Of a stretch of DNA of 64,000 bases, positions 15,879 to 25,072 are shown one piece after another. The DNA lies in NCBI RefSeq assembly GCF_001672975.1, contig NZ_LZKU01000183.1, positions 1-64,000 of the forward strand. Direction: 5' to 3'. The notes beneath the pieces are model-generated. The model did no database searches and had not been told where the DNA came from. It saw only the letters and a program-made list of their open reading frames with translations. Source of the stretch: Mycobacterium sp. 1465703.0 (GTDB lineage Bacteria; Actinomycetota; Actinomycetes; Mycobacteriales; Mycobacteriaceae). The translations under genes were made by a program, and so were the position numbers. The stretch's first letter is position 1. Each line of letters opens with the position of its first letter.

Positions 15879-16490
15879 CTACCGCGGCGTCCGCCACATG
15901 GCCCACAGGCTCGGACCGCCGTCCGGCAGCACGATCTCACGGGTCACCGTGAAGCCGAAACGCTCGTAATAAGGCACATTTTCGGGCTTGCTCGACTCGA
16001 GGTAGGCCGGACAGTATTCGGCGTCACAGCGCTCCAGTCGCGACCTCATCAACGCCTGACCGAATCCTTTGCCGCGGACCGCCGGATCACTGCCGATCAC
16101 GGCCAGATACCAGTGCGGTTCCTCGGGGTGCACGCTCTTCATCAAGTCCTGTACCGCCCGTCCACGCATCGAGCGCATGCCGAATACCCGGATGAATGTC
16201 GGTGTCATCGCCAGCTGCGCGGCGTGCGTCTCCTGCCACCGGTCGGGCGGATCCCACAGAGCCGCCGCATCGACACCCCCACCCGTGTGGGCCACCTCCA
16301 CGCCACCACGGGCCAGATGGTGGTGGCGCGTCATCGTCGCGAACAGCCGCGACAGGTGGGCGATCCGCTTGTGCTGATCGGGAAGCAGCCAGATCATCAC
16401 CGGATCGTCGAAGAACGCCCGGGCCAGCGTGTGCGACAGCTCGCGGACATCGGCTTTGATCGCCGGGCGGACCTGCGGCATCATCTGCAT
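15879..16490 (-). CDS. GNAT family N-acetyltransferase
   Basis: This 203-residue protein is a GNAT acetyltransferase. The acetyl-CoA loop is LAVIGSDPAVRGKGFGQALM (motif A, R/QxxGxG/A), with YYERFGFTV as motif B and an N-terminal ADVRELSHTLARAFFDDPVMIWLLP. The start is ATG 16490 or the adjacent GTG 16493; longer frames overlap the divergent fHMAD-like gene antisense. The position equals Rv0133, immediately beside the fHMAD gene with a 45-base shared promoter region. Acceptor unknown. Confidence 0.88.
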   Translation of the reverse strand: MQMMPQVRPAIKADVRELSHTLARAFFDDPVMIWLLPDQHKRIAHLSRLFATMTRHHHLARGGVEVAHTGGGVDAAALWDPPDRWQETHAAQLAMTPTFIRVFGMRSMRGRAVQDLMKSVHPEEPHWYLAVIGSDPAVRGKGFGQALMRSRLERCDAEYCPAYLESSKPENVPYYERFGFTVTREIVLPDGGPSLWAMWRTPR

Positions 16491-16535
16491 CACGCTAGTG
16501 CGTGTGAGGCACGGTGTGCCGGGTATGCCGCCCTG

Positions 16536-17633
16536 GTGACCGGCATCTCGCGGCGAGCTTTCGGGCGAATGGCAGCCGGTACGGGCCTGATCGGGTCTGT
16601 TGAGCTGGCAAATGGATGCGCGAAACCGGCCGGTGACCATGGCAAATCCAGCGGTCCACCGCCGCCGGCGAGCAAGGGCGTGGGCCTGGTCCTGTCGCAC
16701 GAGCAGTTCCGCACCGATCGGCTGGTGGCACAGGCTCAGGCGGCCGAGCGGGCCGGCTTTCAATACGTGTGGGCCAGCGACCACATTCAACCGTGGCAGG
16801 ACGATGAAGGCCATGCGATGTTCCCCTGGCTGACGCTCGCACTTGTCGGCAGCGCAACCAGCCACGTGTCCTTCGGCACCGGGGTGACCTGTCCGACCTA
16901 CCGCTATCACCCCGCCACGGTGGCCCATGCATTCGCCTCCCTGGCGATCCTCAACCCGGGCCGGGTGTTTCTCGGAGTAGGCACCGGTGAGCGGCTCAAT
17001 GAACAGGCCACCACCAACAGTTACGGCAACTACGCCGAGCGCCACGATCGGCTGGTCGAAGCGATCGACCTGATCCGTCAACTGTGGAGTGGTTCGCGAA
17101 CCTCGTTCTCCGGCCACTATTTTCAGACGAATTCGCTGAAGCTCTACGATGTTCCTGCCACACCGCCACCGATCTTCGTGGCCGCAGCCGGCCCGAAAAG
17201 CGTCAAATTGGCCGCACAGCATGGCGACGGTTGGATCACCCAGGCTAGCGACGTCACAAATCCAAAACTGTTGGCGGCCTTCGCTGCCGGCGCGCAAGCC
17301 GCTGGCCGTGACGCGGGCACCCTGGGCAAGCGCGCCGAATTGTTCGCGGTCGTGGGCGATAACGCCGAGGCGACCCGGGCGGCCACGCTGTGGCGTTTCA
17401 CCGCCGGGGCCGTCGATCAGCCCAATCCGGTCGAGATCCAGCGCGCCGCCGAATCCAATCCCATCGACAAGGTGCTGGCCGGCTGGACCGTCGGCACCGA
17501 CCCCGGCCCGCACATCAACGCCGTGCAGCGGGTTCTCGACGCCGGCGCCGTCCCGTTCCTGCACTTCCCGCAAGACGATCCGGTCGCTGCCGTCGAGTTC
17601 TACCGCGCCAACGTCTTACCGAAGCTGCGCTGA
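16536..17633 (+). CDS. F420-dependent hydroxymycolic acid dehydrogenase (Fgd2/fHMAD-like), Tat-exported
   Basis: The 365-residue LLM-fold enzyme begins TGISRRAFGRMAAGTGLIG, a twin-arginine signal (SRRAFG) followed by a hydrophobic stretch and ANGCAK, a degenerate lipobox. The mature part has YVWASDHIQPW, FGTGVTCPTYRYHPATVAHAFASL and FLGVGTGERLNE, close to F420-dependent glucose-6-phosphate dehydrogenase. Rv0132c (fgd2) of this position is described as an F420-dependent oxidase of hydroxymycolic to ketomycolic acids and as a target of PA-824 chemistry. Cell-envelope localisation follows from the Tat signal. GTG 16536 is the first start in frame giving the twin-arginine motif at residues 6-7; the open frame upstream to 15732 is spurious. 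Confidence 0.85.
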   Translation: MTGISRRAFGRMAAGTGLIGSVELANGCAKPAGDHGKSSGPPPPASKGVGLVLSHEQFRTDRLVAQAQAAERAGFQYVWASDHIQPWQDDEGHAMFPWLTLALVGSATSHVSFGTGVTCPTYRYHPATVAHAFASLAILNPGRVFLGVGTGERLNEQATTNSYGNYAERHDRLVEAIDLIRQLWSGSRTSFSGHYFQTNSLKLYDVPATPPPIFVAAAGPKSVKLAAQHGDGWITQASDVTNPKLLAAFAAGAQAAGRDAGTLGKRAELFAVVGDNAEATRAATLWRFTAGAVDQPNPVEIQRAAESNPIDKVLAGWTVGTDPGPHINAVQRVLDAGAVPFLHFPQDDPVAAVEFYRANVLPKLR

Positions 17634-17799
17634 GCGGACCTCGGTCACCTATCGTTTCGGCGCGATTAGCCCTGCCTCCTGGGGGTCGAGATCGGGCTGT
17701 CGACGCCGGATACCCGGGGCCTTTTACGCCAAACTGCGCATGCGGCAACTTTGTCGACGCTCGACGGCTGGCGCCGCAACGAGGTAGCGGGGGTGACGC

Positions 17800-18528
17800 A
17801 TGGGGGCACATCGTGGAGAATCCGGTTTCATGGAGTCCTTAGACGACGCCTCACGGCATCAGCTAGCAACCCGCATGGCGGAGCTTGCCCGAGAGATAGC
17901 GGCACCGCGTTCGCTCAATCGGGTTCTCGCCGATGTGACCGCCGCAGCGGTGGAGGTGATACCGGCGGCGGACATCGCGGGAGTGCTGCTGGTGAAAGGG
18001 GGCGGAGATTTCGAATCGGTCGCGGACACCGACAGCCTGGTCGCGAAGCTGGACAAGCTGCAGAACGACTTCAGTGAGGGCCCATGCCACGACGCCGCGC
18101 TGAAACAAACGATCGTGCGCACCGACGACCTCCGCGACGAACCTCGCTGGCCTAAGTACGCGCCGGCCGCCGTGGAATACGGGGTGCTCAGCAGCCTCTC
18201 GTTCAAGCTGTACACGGCGGAGCGCACGGCTGGCGCCCTCAACTTGTTCAGCTTTCGGGCCGGCGTGTGGGACGCCGAAGCCGAGACCATCGGGTCGGTG
18301 TTCGCCGCGCATGCCGCCTCCGCGATCATGGCCGGAAGCCACGGACGGCAGATGCAATCGGCCCTGTCCACGCGCGACCGCATCGGGCAGGCCAAAGGCA
18401 TCATCATGGAGCGCTACGGCGTCGACGATGTACGGGCCTTCGACTTGCTGCGCCGGCTGTCTCAGGAGAGCCAGACCAAGCTCATCGATGTCGCCCAGCG
18501 CGTCATCGACACCCGCGGCGACGACTGA
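17800..18528 (+). CDS. GAF-ANTAR domain regulator
   Basis: The 242-residue protein has an N-terminal GAF domain (about residues 25-170; LNRVLADVTAAAVEVIPAAD, EGPCHDAALKQ, GVLSSLSFKLY) and a C-terminal ANTAR RNA-binding domain (TRDRIGQAKGIIMERYGVDDVRAFDLLRRLSQ). ANTAR proteins bind paired hairpins in nascent RNA and prevent termination; mycobacterial members act on transcripts of lipid and respiratory genes. It has no kinase or receiver domain, so the GAF domain is the probable sensor. Start is ATG 17800 or ATG 17830; the latter follows GGAG. It is followed by fadE1 in the same direction (80-base gap). Confidence 0.88.
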   Translation: MGAHRGESGFMESLDDASRHQLATRMAELAREIAAPRSLNRVLADVTAAAVEVIPAADIAGVLLVKGGGDFESVADTDSLVAKLDKLQNDFSEGPCHDAALKQTIVRTDDLRDEPRWPKYAPAAVEYGVLSSLSFKLYTAERTAGALNLFSFRAGVWDAEAETIGSVFAAHAASAIMAGSHGRQMQSALSTRDRIGQAKGIIMERYGVDDVRAFDLLRRLSQESQTKLIDVAQRVIDTRGDD

Positions 18529-18608
18529 TCCCCGCTGGCCCGCTCTAGGATGGGGTGGCTTCATCAACGAGTCCGGCGCGGCGTTGCGCTGGGGATTGGT
18601 CGGCCACC

Positions 18609-19904
18609 ATGTGGGACTTCGAAACTGACCCCGAATACCAGGCGAAGCTGGACTGGGTCGAAAAGTTCATGACCGAAGAGCTGGAACCGCTCGACCTGGT
18701 CGCACTCGACCCGTACGACAAGAAGAACGCCGAAATGATGGCCATCCTGCGGCCCTTGCAGCAGCAGGTGAAGGAACAAGGACTGTGGGCCGCGCACCTG
18801 CGCCCGGAATTGGGCGGCCAGGGCTTCGGTCAGGTCAAGCTGGCGTTGCTCAACGAAATCCTCGGACGCTCCCGCTGGGCGCCCTCGGTCTTCGGCTGTC
18901 AGGCACCGGACTCCGGCAATGCGGAGATTTTGGCACTGTTCGGCACCGACGAGCAGAAGGCCCGCTACCTGCAGCCACTGCTGGACGGCGAAATCACCTC
19001 CTGCTATTCGATGACCGAACCCCAAGGTGGTTCCGACCCAGGGCAATTCGTTACCGCCGCCACCCGGGACGGCGACTACTGGGTGATCAACGGGGAGAAG
19101 TGGTTCTCCACCAACGCCAAACATGCGTCGTTTTTCATCGTCATGGCGGTGACCAATGCAGAGGCCCGCACCTACGACAAGATGTCGCTGTTCATCGTCC
19201 CGGCCGAGACGCCGGGCATCGAGATCGTGCGCAACGTCGGCGTGGGCGCGGAATCCTCGAAGCGCGCCAGCCACGGCTACGTACGGTACAAGGACGTCCG
19301 CGTGCCCGCCGACCATGTGCTGGGCGGCGAAGGACAGGCGTTCATGATCGCGCAGACCCGGCTCGGCGGAGGCCGGATCCACCACGCTATGCGTACAATT
19401 GCGTTGGCCCGCAGTGCGTTTGACATGATGTGTGAACGCGCGGTGTCGCGCAAGACTCGGCACGGACGGTTGTCGGATTTTCAGATGACTCAGGAGAAGA
19501 TCGCCGACAGCTGGATCCAGATCGAGCAGTTCCGGCTGCTGGTGCTGCGCACCGCATGGTTGATCGACAAGCACCACGACTACCAGAAGGTGCGTCGTGA
19601 CATCGCGGCGGTGAAAGTCGCCATGCCGCAGGTGTTGCATGACGTCGCGCAGCGAGCCCTGCACCTGCACGGCGCGCTCGGCGTCTCCGATGAGATGCCG
19701 TTCGTCAAGATGCTGGTGGCCGCCGAGTCGCTGGGTATCGCCGACGGCGCCACCGAGTTGCACAAGATGACGGTTGCCCGCCGTACCCTGCGCGAATACG
19801 AGCCTGTGACAACGCCTTTCCCGTCAGCCCATATACCGACCCGGCGTGCCGAAGCCCAGGCACGGCTGGCCGAACGGCTGGAACACGCGGTCGCCGAGTT
19901 TTAG
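18609..19904 (+). CDS. fadE1: acyl-CoA dehydrogenase FadE1
   Basis: This 431-residue flavoenzyme of the acyl-CoA dehydrogenase family has SCYSMTEPQGGSDPGQF (FAD-binding YxMTEP motif), WVINGEKWFSTNA, and LHLHGALGVSDEMPF in the C-terminal helical domain. It oxidises an acyl-CoA to the 2,3-enoyl-CoA in beta-oxidation; the subgroup resembles the ACAD10/11-like dehydrogenases of longer or branched acyl chains. The ATG at 18609 starts MWDFETDPEYQAKLDWVEKF. It is convergent with htdZ, 16 bases away, as Rv0131c and Rv0130 are. Confidence 0.9.
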   Translation: MWDFETDPEYQAKLDWVEKFMTEELEPLDLVALDPYDKKNAEMMAILRPLQQQVKEQGLWAAHLRPELGGQGFGQVKLALLNEILGRSRWAPSVFGCQAPDSGNAEILALFGTDEQKARYLQPLLDGEITSCYSMTEPQGGSDPGQFVTAATRDGDYWVINGEKWFSTNAKHASFFIVMAVTNAEARTYDKMSLFIVPAETPGIEIVRNVGVGAESSKRASHGYVRYKDVRVPADHVLGGEGQAFMIAQTRLGGGRIHHAMRTIALARSAFDMMCERAVSRKTRHGRLSDFQMTQEKIADSWIQIEQFRLLVLRTAWLIDKHHDYQKVRRDIAAVKVAMPQVLHDVAQRALHLHGALGVSDEMPFVKMLVAAESLGIADGATELHKMTVARRTLREYEPVTTPFPSAHIPTRRAEAQARLAERLEHAVAEF

Positions 19905-19920
19905 AGGCGGCCGGGGCACA

Positions 19921-20376
19921 TCAGGAGACGAAGCGAACGACGCTCTCGGCCACACAGGCCGGCTTGGCCGAGCCATCGATCTCGACGGTCGTCGAGATGG
20001 TCGCCTGCACGGCGCCGTTACCCACGTCGTCGACGCTGAACAGCGTACTTCGCGCGCGTACCCGAGAGCCGACCGGGACGGGCGCGGGGAAACGAACCTT
20101 GTTGAGGCCGTAGTTGATTGCGAGCTTGATGCCGTTGACGGTGTAGATCTGGTGCTGTAGTCGCGGCAGCAGCGCCAGGGTCATGAAACCGTGGGCGATG
20201 GTCTTGCCGAACGGACCTGACGCGGCCCGCTCCGGGTCGACGTGGATCCACTGGTGATCGCCGGTGGCATCGGCGAACAGGTTGACGTCTTCCTGGGTGA
20301 TGGTCACCCAGTCGCTGTGGCCCAGCTCTTCGCCCGCGGCGGCTGCAAGTTCGGTAACTGATTCGAAAGTGCGCAT
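19921..20376 (-). CDS. htdZ: MaoC-like (R)-specific enoyl-CoA hydratase HtdZ
   Basis: The 151-residue hot-dog-fold protein has the hydratase 2 signature FADATGDHQWIHVDPERA with catalytic Asp and His, then FGKTIAHGFMTLALLP. Length equals that of Rv0130 (HtdZ), characterised in M. tuberculosis as a monofunctional R-hydratase. It would hydrate 2,3-enoyl-CoA to (R)-3-hydroxyacyl-CoA. ATG 20376 is preceded by AAGGAGAA. Convergent with fadE1. The MaoC domain is complete. Confidence 0.92.
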   Translation of the reverse strand: MRTFESVTELAAAAGEELGHSDWVTITQEDVNLFADATGDHQWIHVDPERAASGPFGKTIAHGFMTLALLPRLQHQIYTVNGIKLAINYGLNKVRFPAPVPVGSRVRARSTLFSVDDVGNGAVQATISTTVEIDGSAKPACVAESVVRFVS

Positions 20377-20572
20377 TGGCGTGTTCTCCTTGGTTTCGGC
20401 TGCCAACAATAGCGCCGAGGGTCGATGCGGCGGCCACCCGGCCGATACTCCGCCTGCGCGGCGATGAGTTCACCGCGGCCCTGCTGGAGCTCCTGGCGCG
20501 CAAGAAGGTCCGCGTTTCGCTTGAGCTGTCGGGGGAATCCTGCAGCAGCTGCCCACAGAAAAGGACGCAACC

Positions 20573-20746
20573 ATGCCAGATCACAAGGGCCACAAAGCCG
20601 AAGAAGACGTGGACGCCGAGACGCACCAGACTCAGTCCCGCGCCGCCGCGGGCGAGGACGACGGCTCCTACGTGGGGGCTGCCGGTTCGGATGACTCGTT
20701 TGATACCGGTGAGTCGGGCGCCGAAGCCCGCAGCCAAGACGGTTAG
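20573..20746 (+). CDS. small acidic protein, 57 residues, unknown function
   Basis: An ATG preceded by AAAAGGACG opens a 57-residue frame that starts MPDHKGHKAEEDVDAETHQ and ends GESGAEARSQDG. It is rich in Asp, Glu, Gly and Ser, lacks hydrophobic segments and is probably disordered. Codon third positions are GC-rich as in its neighbours. The good ribosome site and the isolated intergenic location between htdZ and the DUF302 gene are the only support; I recognise no family. It may be a small stress-related protein, but that is a guess. Confidence 0.5.
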   Translation: MPDHKGHKAEEDVDAETHQTQSRAAAGEDDGSYVGAAGSDDSFDTGESGAEARSQDG

Positions 20747-20787
20747 CTGGGCTGCGAGCGATTGCACCTGCGGTGCGCGGAGTGAGC

Positions 20788-21189
20788 TTATCCGAGCGCG
20801 CTGATGGCGGCTTGCAGCTTGGCGGTTGCCTGGTCCGCGACGTCCTGCAATGCCGTCTGCTCGCCGGTCACCTTGACCATGAGCTGGGGATCCATCGCTT
20901 CGACCAGAACCTTGTCGCCTTCGCCGGCGGGATCGGACCGCACCACTACGTTGCACGGCAGCAACTGGCCGATCTCGCGGTGGATGCCCAGCGCGCGATG
21001 CGCCAGGACCGGGTTGCAGGCCCCGAGGATGAGGTAGTTCTCCATATCCTCCCCGAGCTTTTGCTTCAGGGTGGCTTTCACGTCGATGGTGGTCAGTACA
21101 CCAAAACCCTGATCGGCCAAGGCTTTTGCGGTTCGGTCCACCGCATCCTCGAACGAGGTGTGCAACGTGGTGCTCAGTCCTGACGTCAT
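20788..21189 (-). CDS. DUF302 domain protein
   Basis: The 133-residue protein is a full DUF302 domain: SFEDAVDRTAKALADQGFGVLTTIDVKATLKQKLGED, NYLILGACNPVLAHRAL, IGQLLPCNVVVRSD. The CNP cysteine in LGACNP and the PCNV cysteine are typical of the family and may carry thiol or metal chemistry. ATG 21189 has AGGAGAAA upstream. It is the third gene of a minus-strand unit with a CsoR/CstR-type regulator and a DsbA-like protein, which points to a thiol, sulfane sulfur or metal stress context. Biochemical function is not established. Confidence 0.85.
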   Translation of the reverse strand: MTSGLSTTLHTSFEDAVDRTAKALADQGFGVLTTIDVKATLKQKLGEDMENYLILGACNPVLAHRALGIHREIGQLLPCNVVVRSDPAGEGDKVLVEAMDPQLMVKVTGEQTALQDVADQATAKLQAAISALG

Positions 21190-21240
21190 TTGTTTCTCCT
21201 CTTTGCGCTTTGAACTACCGAAGATTTCGCCGTGTGCCGG

Positions 21241-21846
21241 CTACGCCTGAGAGCGTGGCCGTTGCAGCTGGGTGAACTGGGGAATTGCGGCCAACGTGGC
21301 GACCGCATCGAACAGCGCGGTGGCTGCGTCCGCACCTGGTGGCGCGGTCAGGACGGGCCCGAAAAATGTGTGGTCGTCGATCCTCAGAATCGGGCTGCCC
21401 CCGGTGTCACCCAGCGCTTCTTGGGCCGCCTGATGTTGTTCCCGGACAAACTTATCCAGCGTTGTATCAGAGACGGCCGCGGCGAGGGCACCACGAGCAC
21501 CCACCTCCATCAAAACCTGCGCGACGAGATTGGCGTTGAGTGGCTCGGAACGATCGAAGTATCGCTCGCCAAAGGCGAAATACGCGGCCGTCCATCCGGC
21601 GGCGCCGTGTTCGCGGCTTATGGCGGCCATCAGCCGGCCGACTTGTTGGGAGTCACGCATTTGCGCCTGCTGCGGGGGCGGCAGTTCCCGTCCCCCGTTG
21701 AGGACTGCCAGGTTCATCAGCCGCCAATCGATGGCCAATCCGGTTTGTTCGGCGACACCGCGCAGCCAACGTGCCGTGTTCCACGAGAACGGACACACCG
21801 GGTCCAGCCACAGCGTCACGGTGCGCTTCACGTCAGCGGGGTCCAT
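21241..21846 (-). CDS. DsbA-fold protein, mycothiol-dependent nitroreductase (Rv2466c) family
   Basis: This 201-residue thioredoxin-fold protein has [20 protein letters not shown] near residue 10. The CPxxW active-site arrangement resembles the DPxCPWAW motif of mycobacterial Rv2466c, a mycothiol-dependent reductase; here one catalytic cysteine is present and the second position is Ser. [31 protein letters not shown] (cis-Pro region) and a C-terminal [10 protein letters not shown] agree with that family. It sits between the CsoR/CstR-like regulator (32 bases upstream) and DUF302 (51 bases downstream) on the same strand. A monothiol mechanism with mycothiol is a reasonable inference. Confidence 0.8.
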   Translation of the reverse strand: MDPADVKRTVTLWLDPVCPFSWNTARWLRGVAEQTGLAIDWRLMNLAVLNGGRELPPPQQAQMRDSQQVGRLMAAISREHGAAGWTAAYFAFGERYFDRSEPLNANLVAQVLMEVGARGALAAAVSDTTLDKFVREQHQAAQEALGDTGGSPILRIDDHTFFGPVLTAPPGADAATALFDAVATLAAIPQFTQLQRPRSQA

Positions 21847-21878
21847 GTGCTGTCTCCCCTTCCGTAACAGCCGGGCCG

Positions 21879-22295
<417 letters not shown>

Positions 22296-22419
22296 TCACG
22301 CCGCCTCGTTCGTTCCCTACTTCTGGGTGAGGATGTGGACGCGCGGGCGACCAACCGCCAAAACGCGATGACATGAACGGTCCGGCCAACACCGACCCCG
22401 GTTGACGCAAGATGGGGCG

Positions 22420-22917
22420 GTGAGGCTGCTGCTGATCACCGATACGCACATACCCAACCGCGCCCGCGATCTGCCTGCGCCGGTGTGGGACGAGGTGGAT
22501 GCGGCCGACGTCGTCGTACACGCCGGTGACTGGGTGGCGCCCGAACTGCTCGACCAACTGGAAAGCAGGTCCGCCCGCCTGGTGGCCTGCTGGGGCAACA
22601 ACGACGGCCCCGCACTGCGCGCACGACTGCCGGAACGAGCGGACGTGACCTTGGGGGGCGTGCGTTTCACTGTCGTGCACGAGACCGGCGCGGCGGCCGG
22701 CCGCGAAGCGCGGATGACGCGGCTGTACCCCGACACCCAGGTCTTGGTGTTCGGGCACAGCCACATCCCGTGGGACACCACCGCAGACACCGGGTTGCGG
22801 CTGCTCAATCCGGGCTCGCCGACGGACCGCCGCCGCCAGCCCTTCTGCACCTATATGACGGCGCGCATCGACGACGGTGCCCTGACCGACGTGGTTCTGC
22901 ATAGCCTCCCTAAGTAA
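22420..22917 (+). CDS. YfcE/MJ0936-type metallophosphoesterase
   Basis: This 165-residue calcineurin-like phosphoesterase has the motifs LLLITDTHIPNRA (DxH), VVHAGDWV (GD), ACWGNNDG (GNxD/N) and VFGHSHIPW (GHSH), which together bind the dinuclear metal centre. Single-domain members hydrolyse phosphodiesters in vitro; the natural substrate is often unknown. The GTG at 22420 begins directly at the first beta strand. It stands alone, divergent from the CsoR/CstR operon and followed by the MarR gene in the same direction. Confidence 0.88.
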   Translation: MRLLLITDTHIPNRARDLPAPVWDEVDAADVVVHAGDWVAPELLDQLESRSARLVACWGNNDGPALRARLPERADVTLGGVRFTVVHETGAAAGREARMTRLYPDTQVLVFGHSHIPWDTTADTGLRLLNPGSPTDRRRQPFCTYMTARIDDGALTDVVLHSLPK

Positions 22918-22970
22918 CGGGTACATACCTCATGCACAGCTTGTCCACATAGATAGCTCGGCTACAGAGG

Positions 22971-22976
22971 TATTAT
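22971..22976 (+). promoter_or_regulatory. -10 hexamer of MarR-ABC operon
   Basis: TATTAT matches the mycobacterial SigA -10 element closely. It ends 8 bases before ATG 22985, so the transcript could be leaderless. AGAGG at 22966-22970 would instead serve GTG 22979 if transcription starts further upstream. Confidence 0.5.
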
Positions 22977-22984
22977 TGGTGCAT

Positions 22985-23437
22985 ATGAAATCGCGCACGG
23001 ATGTGGCAGGCGAGCTGTTCGGGGTCGTCGGCAGGTTTCGACGGCAACTGCGCAGATCGGCGGGTCGTGGATTCGATTCGTCGCGGCTGTCTGAGTCGCA
23101 GTCGGAGCTGCTGTGGCTGGTCGGGCGCCGGCCGGGGATTTCGGTCAGCGCGGCGGCCGCCGAGCTCGGACTGGTGCCCAACACCGCCTCGACCCTGGTC
23201 ACCAAGCTGGTGTCCGGCGGACTGCTGTTGCGGACGCCGGGGGACGTCGATCGCCGGGTGTGCCAACTGCGGCTTGCCGAACCCGCCCAACAGGTCGTCG
23301 ACGCATCGCGCGCCACTCGTCGGGCATTGCTGTCCGAGGTGATCGATGAACTCGACGACGAGCAAATCGAGTCTTTGACAAAAGGATTGGAGGTCCTCGA
23401 AACGATGACCCGAAAACTGCAAGAGCGGCGATCATGA
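22985..23437 (+). CDS. MarR family transcriptional regulator
   Basis: A 150-residue winged-helix regulator: LSESQSELLWLVGRRPGISVSAAAAELGLVPNTASTLVTKLVSGGLLLRTPGDVDRRVCQLRL covers the HTH and wing (DVDRRV), with dimerisation helices at both ends. It shares a 4-base overlap with the ABC ATPase gene, so it is the first gene of an exporter operon and probably its ligand-responsive repressor. GTG 22979 with AGAGG 8 bases upstream and ATG 22985 are both possible starts; ATG was chosen because a TATTAT -10 stands 8 bases before it. Confidence 0.87.
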   Translation: MKSRTDVAGELFGVVGRFRRQLRRSAGRGFDSSRLSESQSELLWLVGRRPGISVSAAAAELGLVPNTASTLVTKLVSGGLLLRTPGDVDRRVCQLRLAEPAQQVVDASRATRRALLSEVIDELDDEQIESLTKGLEVLETMTRKLQERRS

Positions 23438-24264
23438 GCGGATCGCTGCCGATGGCGGTCGACGGTAGGAACCTGACCTACCGTTATGGCCAGTTCACCG
23501 CCGTCGATGATGTGACACTGCAGGTACGGCCCGGCGAAACCATGGGCCTGCTGGGGCCCAATGGCGCCGGAAAAACCACCATGGTCCGGATGCTTACCAC
23601 GCTCACCCCGGTGCAGCACGGTGAACTGCGCATTTTCGGAATGGACGCACGTCGCCAGACCACCGACATCCGAAGCAACATCGGCTATGTGCCGCAACAG
23701 CTTTCGATCGAGCCCGCGCTGACCGGCCGGCAGAACGTGCAGTGGTTCGCGCGGTTGTACGGGGTGCCCCGCGCCGAGCGCGCCGACCGCGTCGATCAGG
23801 CGCTGGTGGCCATGGATCTCATCGATGTGGCCGACCGGCTGGCGTCGGCCTACTCCGGCGGCATGGTCCGCCGCCTCGAGGTGGCCCAGGCACTGGTCAA
23901 TCGCCCGTCCGTGCTGGTGCTCGACGAACCAACGGTCGGACTCGATCCCATTGCGCGCGATGGCGTCTGGGCGCAGGTGCAGAAGATGCAGTCGCAGTTC
24001 GGCATGACCGTGCTGCTCACGACCCACTACATGGAGGAAGCCGACGCGCTGTGCGACCGGGTCGCACTGATGCACCGCGGTCAGTTGCGGGCGGTCGGCA
24101 CACCCGACAAGTTGAAGGCCACGGTGTCACCGTCGGCAACCCTCGAGGATGTGTTCCGCCATTACGCGGCATCGGGTTTGGCCGATGAAGCGGATCCCGC
24201 GGACGGCAACGGGTCCATCCGCGAAATCCGTTCCAGCAGAAAGGTGGCTCGCCGTGTCGGTTGA
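23434..24264 (+). CDS. ABC transporter ATP-binding protein (drug-exporter/DrrA type)
   Basis: A 276-residue nucleotide-binding subunit. Walker A is GLLGPNGAGKTTMVRML, the Q-loop region is GYVPQQ, the signature is SAYSGGMVRRLEVAQAL, Walker B is VLVLDEPTVGLDP and the switch His is in LTTHYMEEA. The GGMVRR signature and the C-terminal extension LEDVFRHYAA are typical of the DrrA/NodI group that pairs with ABC-2 permeases. It overlaps MarR upstream (ATGA) and the permease downstream (11 bases). Energises export of a hydrophobic compound at the cytoplasmic membrane; substrate unknown. Confidence 0.93.
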   Translation: MSGSLPMAVDGRNLTYRYGQFTAVDDVTLQVRPGETMGLLGPNGAGKTTMVRMLTTLTPVQHGELRIFGMDARRQTTDIRSNIGYVPQQLSIEPALTGRQNVQWFARLYGVPRAERADRVDQALVAMDLIDVADRLASAYSGGMVRRLEVAQALVNRPSVLVLDEPTVGLDPIARDGVWAQVQKMQSQFGMTVLLTTHYMEEADALCDRVALMHRGQLRAVGTPDKLKATVSPSATLEDVFRHYAASGLADEADPADGNGSIREIRSSRKVARRVG

Positions 24265-25072
24265 TAGCGCCATGGCAGGAACACTGATTCGCGCGCCGCG
24301 CGGCTGGCAGCGAGTGGGCGCGCTGTCCAGTCGCATCGGAGCATTCGCGATCGTCGAACTGCAGAAGCTGCAGCATGACAGGACCGAACTGGTCACCCGG
24401 ATGGTGCAGCCCGCGCTGTGGCTGTTGATCTTCGGGACGACGTTCAGCCACTTGCACGTGATTCCCACCGGATCGGTGTCGTATCTGGCGTTTCTGGCGC
24501 CCGGGATCATCGCTCAGTCAGCGCTGTTCATCTCCATTTTCTATGGAATACAGATCATTTGGGATCGCGATGCCGGTGTGCTGGCCAAACTCATGGTGAC
24601 GCCGGCACCGGCGTCGGCGCTGATCACCGGTAAGGCGTTTGCGGCCGGGGTGCGTTCGGTGGCCCAGGTGGTCGGCGTGCTGGCGTTGGCGTATGTGATG
24701 GGTGTCGGCCTGACCGTCAATCCGCTGCGAATTGTGGCGGCGATGGCCATCGTCATGCTGGGTGCGGCGTTCTTCGCCTGCCTGTCCATGACACTGGCCG
24801 GTTTGGTGCGCAGTCGCGATCGGTTGATGGGCATCGGGCAAGCGATCACGATGCCGTTGTTCTTCGCGTCCAACGCGCTGTACCCGGTCGATGTGATGCC
24901 GGCGTGGTTGCACGTGCTGAGCAAGGTCAATCCACTCAGCTACGAAGTGAACGCACTGCGGGCGCTGCTGATCGGCACTCCCTTCAACTCCGCGGACATC
25001 GTCGTGCTGGTGGTTGCCGCCGTCCTCGGAATCGTCACGGCGTCAACGCTTTTGCGCCGCTTGGTGGCCTAA
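24254..25072 (+). CDS. ABC-2 type permease of the MarR-linked exporter
   Basis: The 272-residue protein has six hydrophobic segments, for example VQPALWLLIFGTTFS, YLAFLAPGIIAQSALFISIFYG, SVAQVVGVLALAYVMGVG, IVAAMAIVMLGAAFFACL, and a terminal IVVLVVAAVLGIVTAS, with the ABC-2 signature LSMTLAGLVRSRDRLMGIGQAITMPLFFASNALYPVD. GTG 24254 lies inside the end of the ATPase gene and gives a sensible cytoplasmic N-terminus; the ORF continues upstream but only as overlap. Forms the membrane channel with the preceding ATPase. Confidence 0.9.
   Translation: MSVDSAMAGTLIRAPRGWQRVGALSSRIGAFAIVELQKLQHDRTELVTRMVQPALWLLIFGTTFSHLHVIPTGSVSYLAFLAPGIIAQSALFISIFYGIQIIWDRDAGVLAKLMVTPAPASALITGKAFAAGVRSVAQVVGVLALAYVMGVGLTVNPLRIVAAMAIVMLGAAFFACLSMTLAGLVRSRDRLMGIGQAITMPLFFASNALYPVDVMPAWLHVLSKVNPLSYEVNALRALLIGTPFNSADIVVLVVAAVLGIVTASTLLRRLVA

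Noticed and set aside
20376-20804. 142-residue plus-strand frame with a segment that looks protein-like (GDEFTAALLELLARKK)
   Set aside because: No good start and the rest is Arg/Pro/Thr-rich; it overlaps the better supported 57-residue ORF in another frame.
22925-22973. ATACCTC and GAGGTAT, a 7-bp inverted repeat upstream of the MarR gene
   Set aside because: The 35-base spacer is too long for a simple MarR dimer site; kept only as a note.
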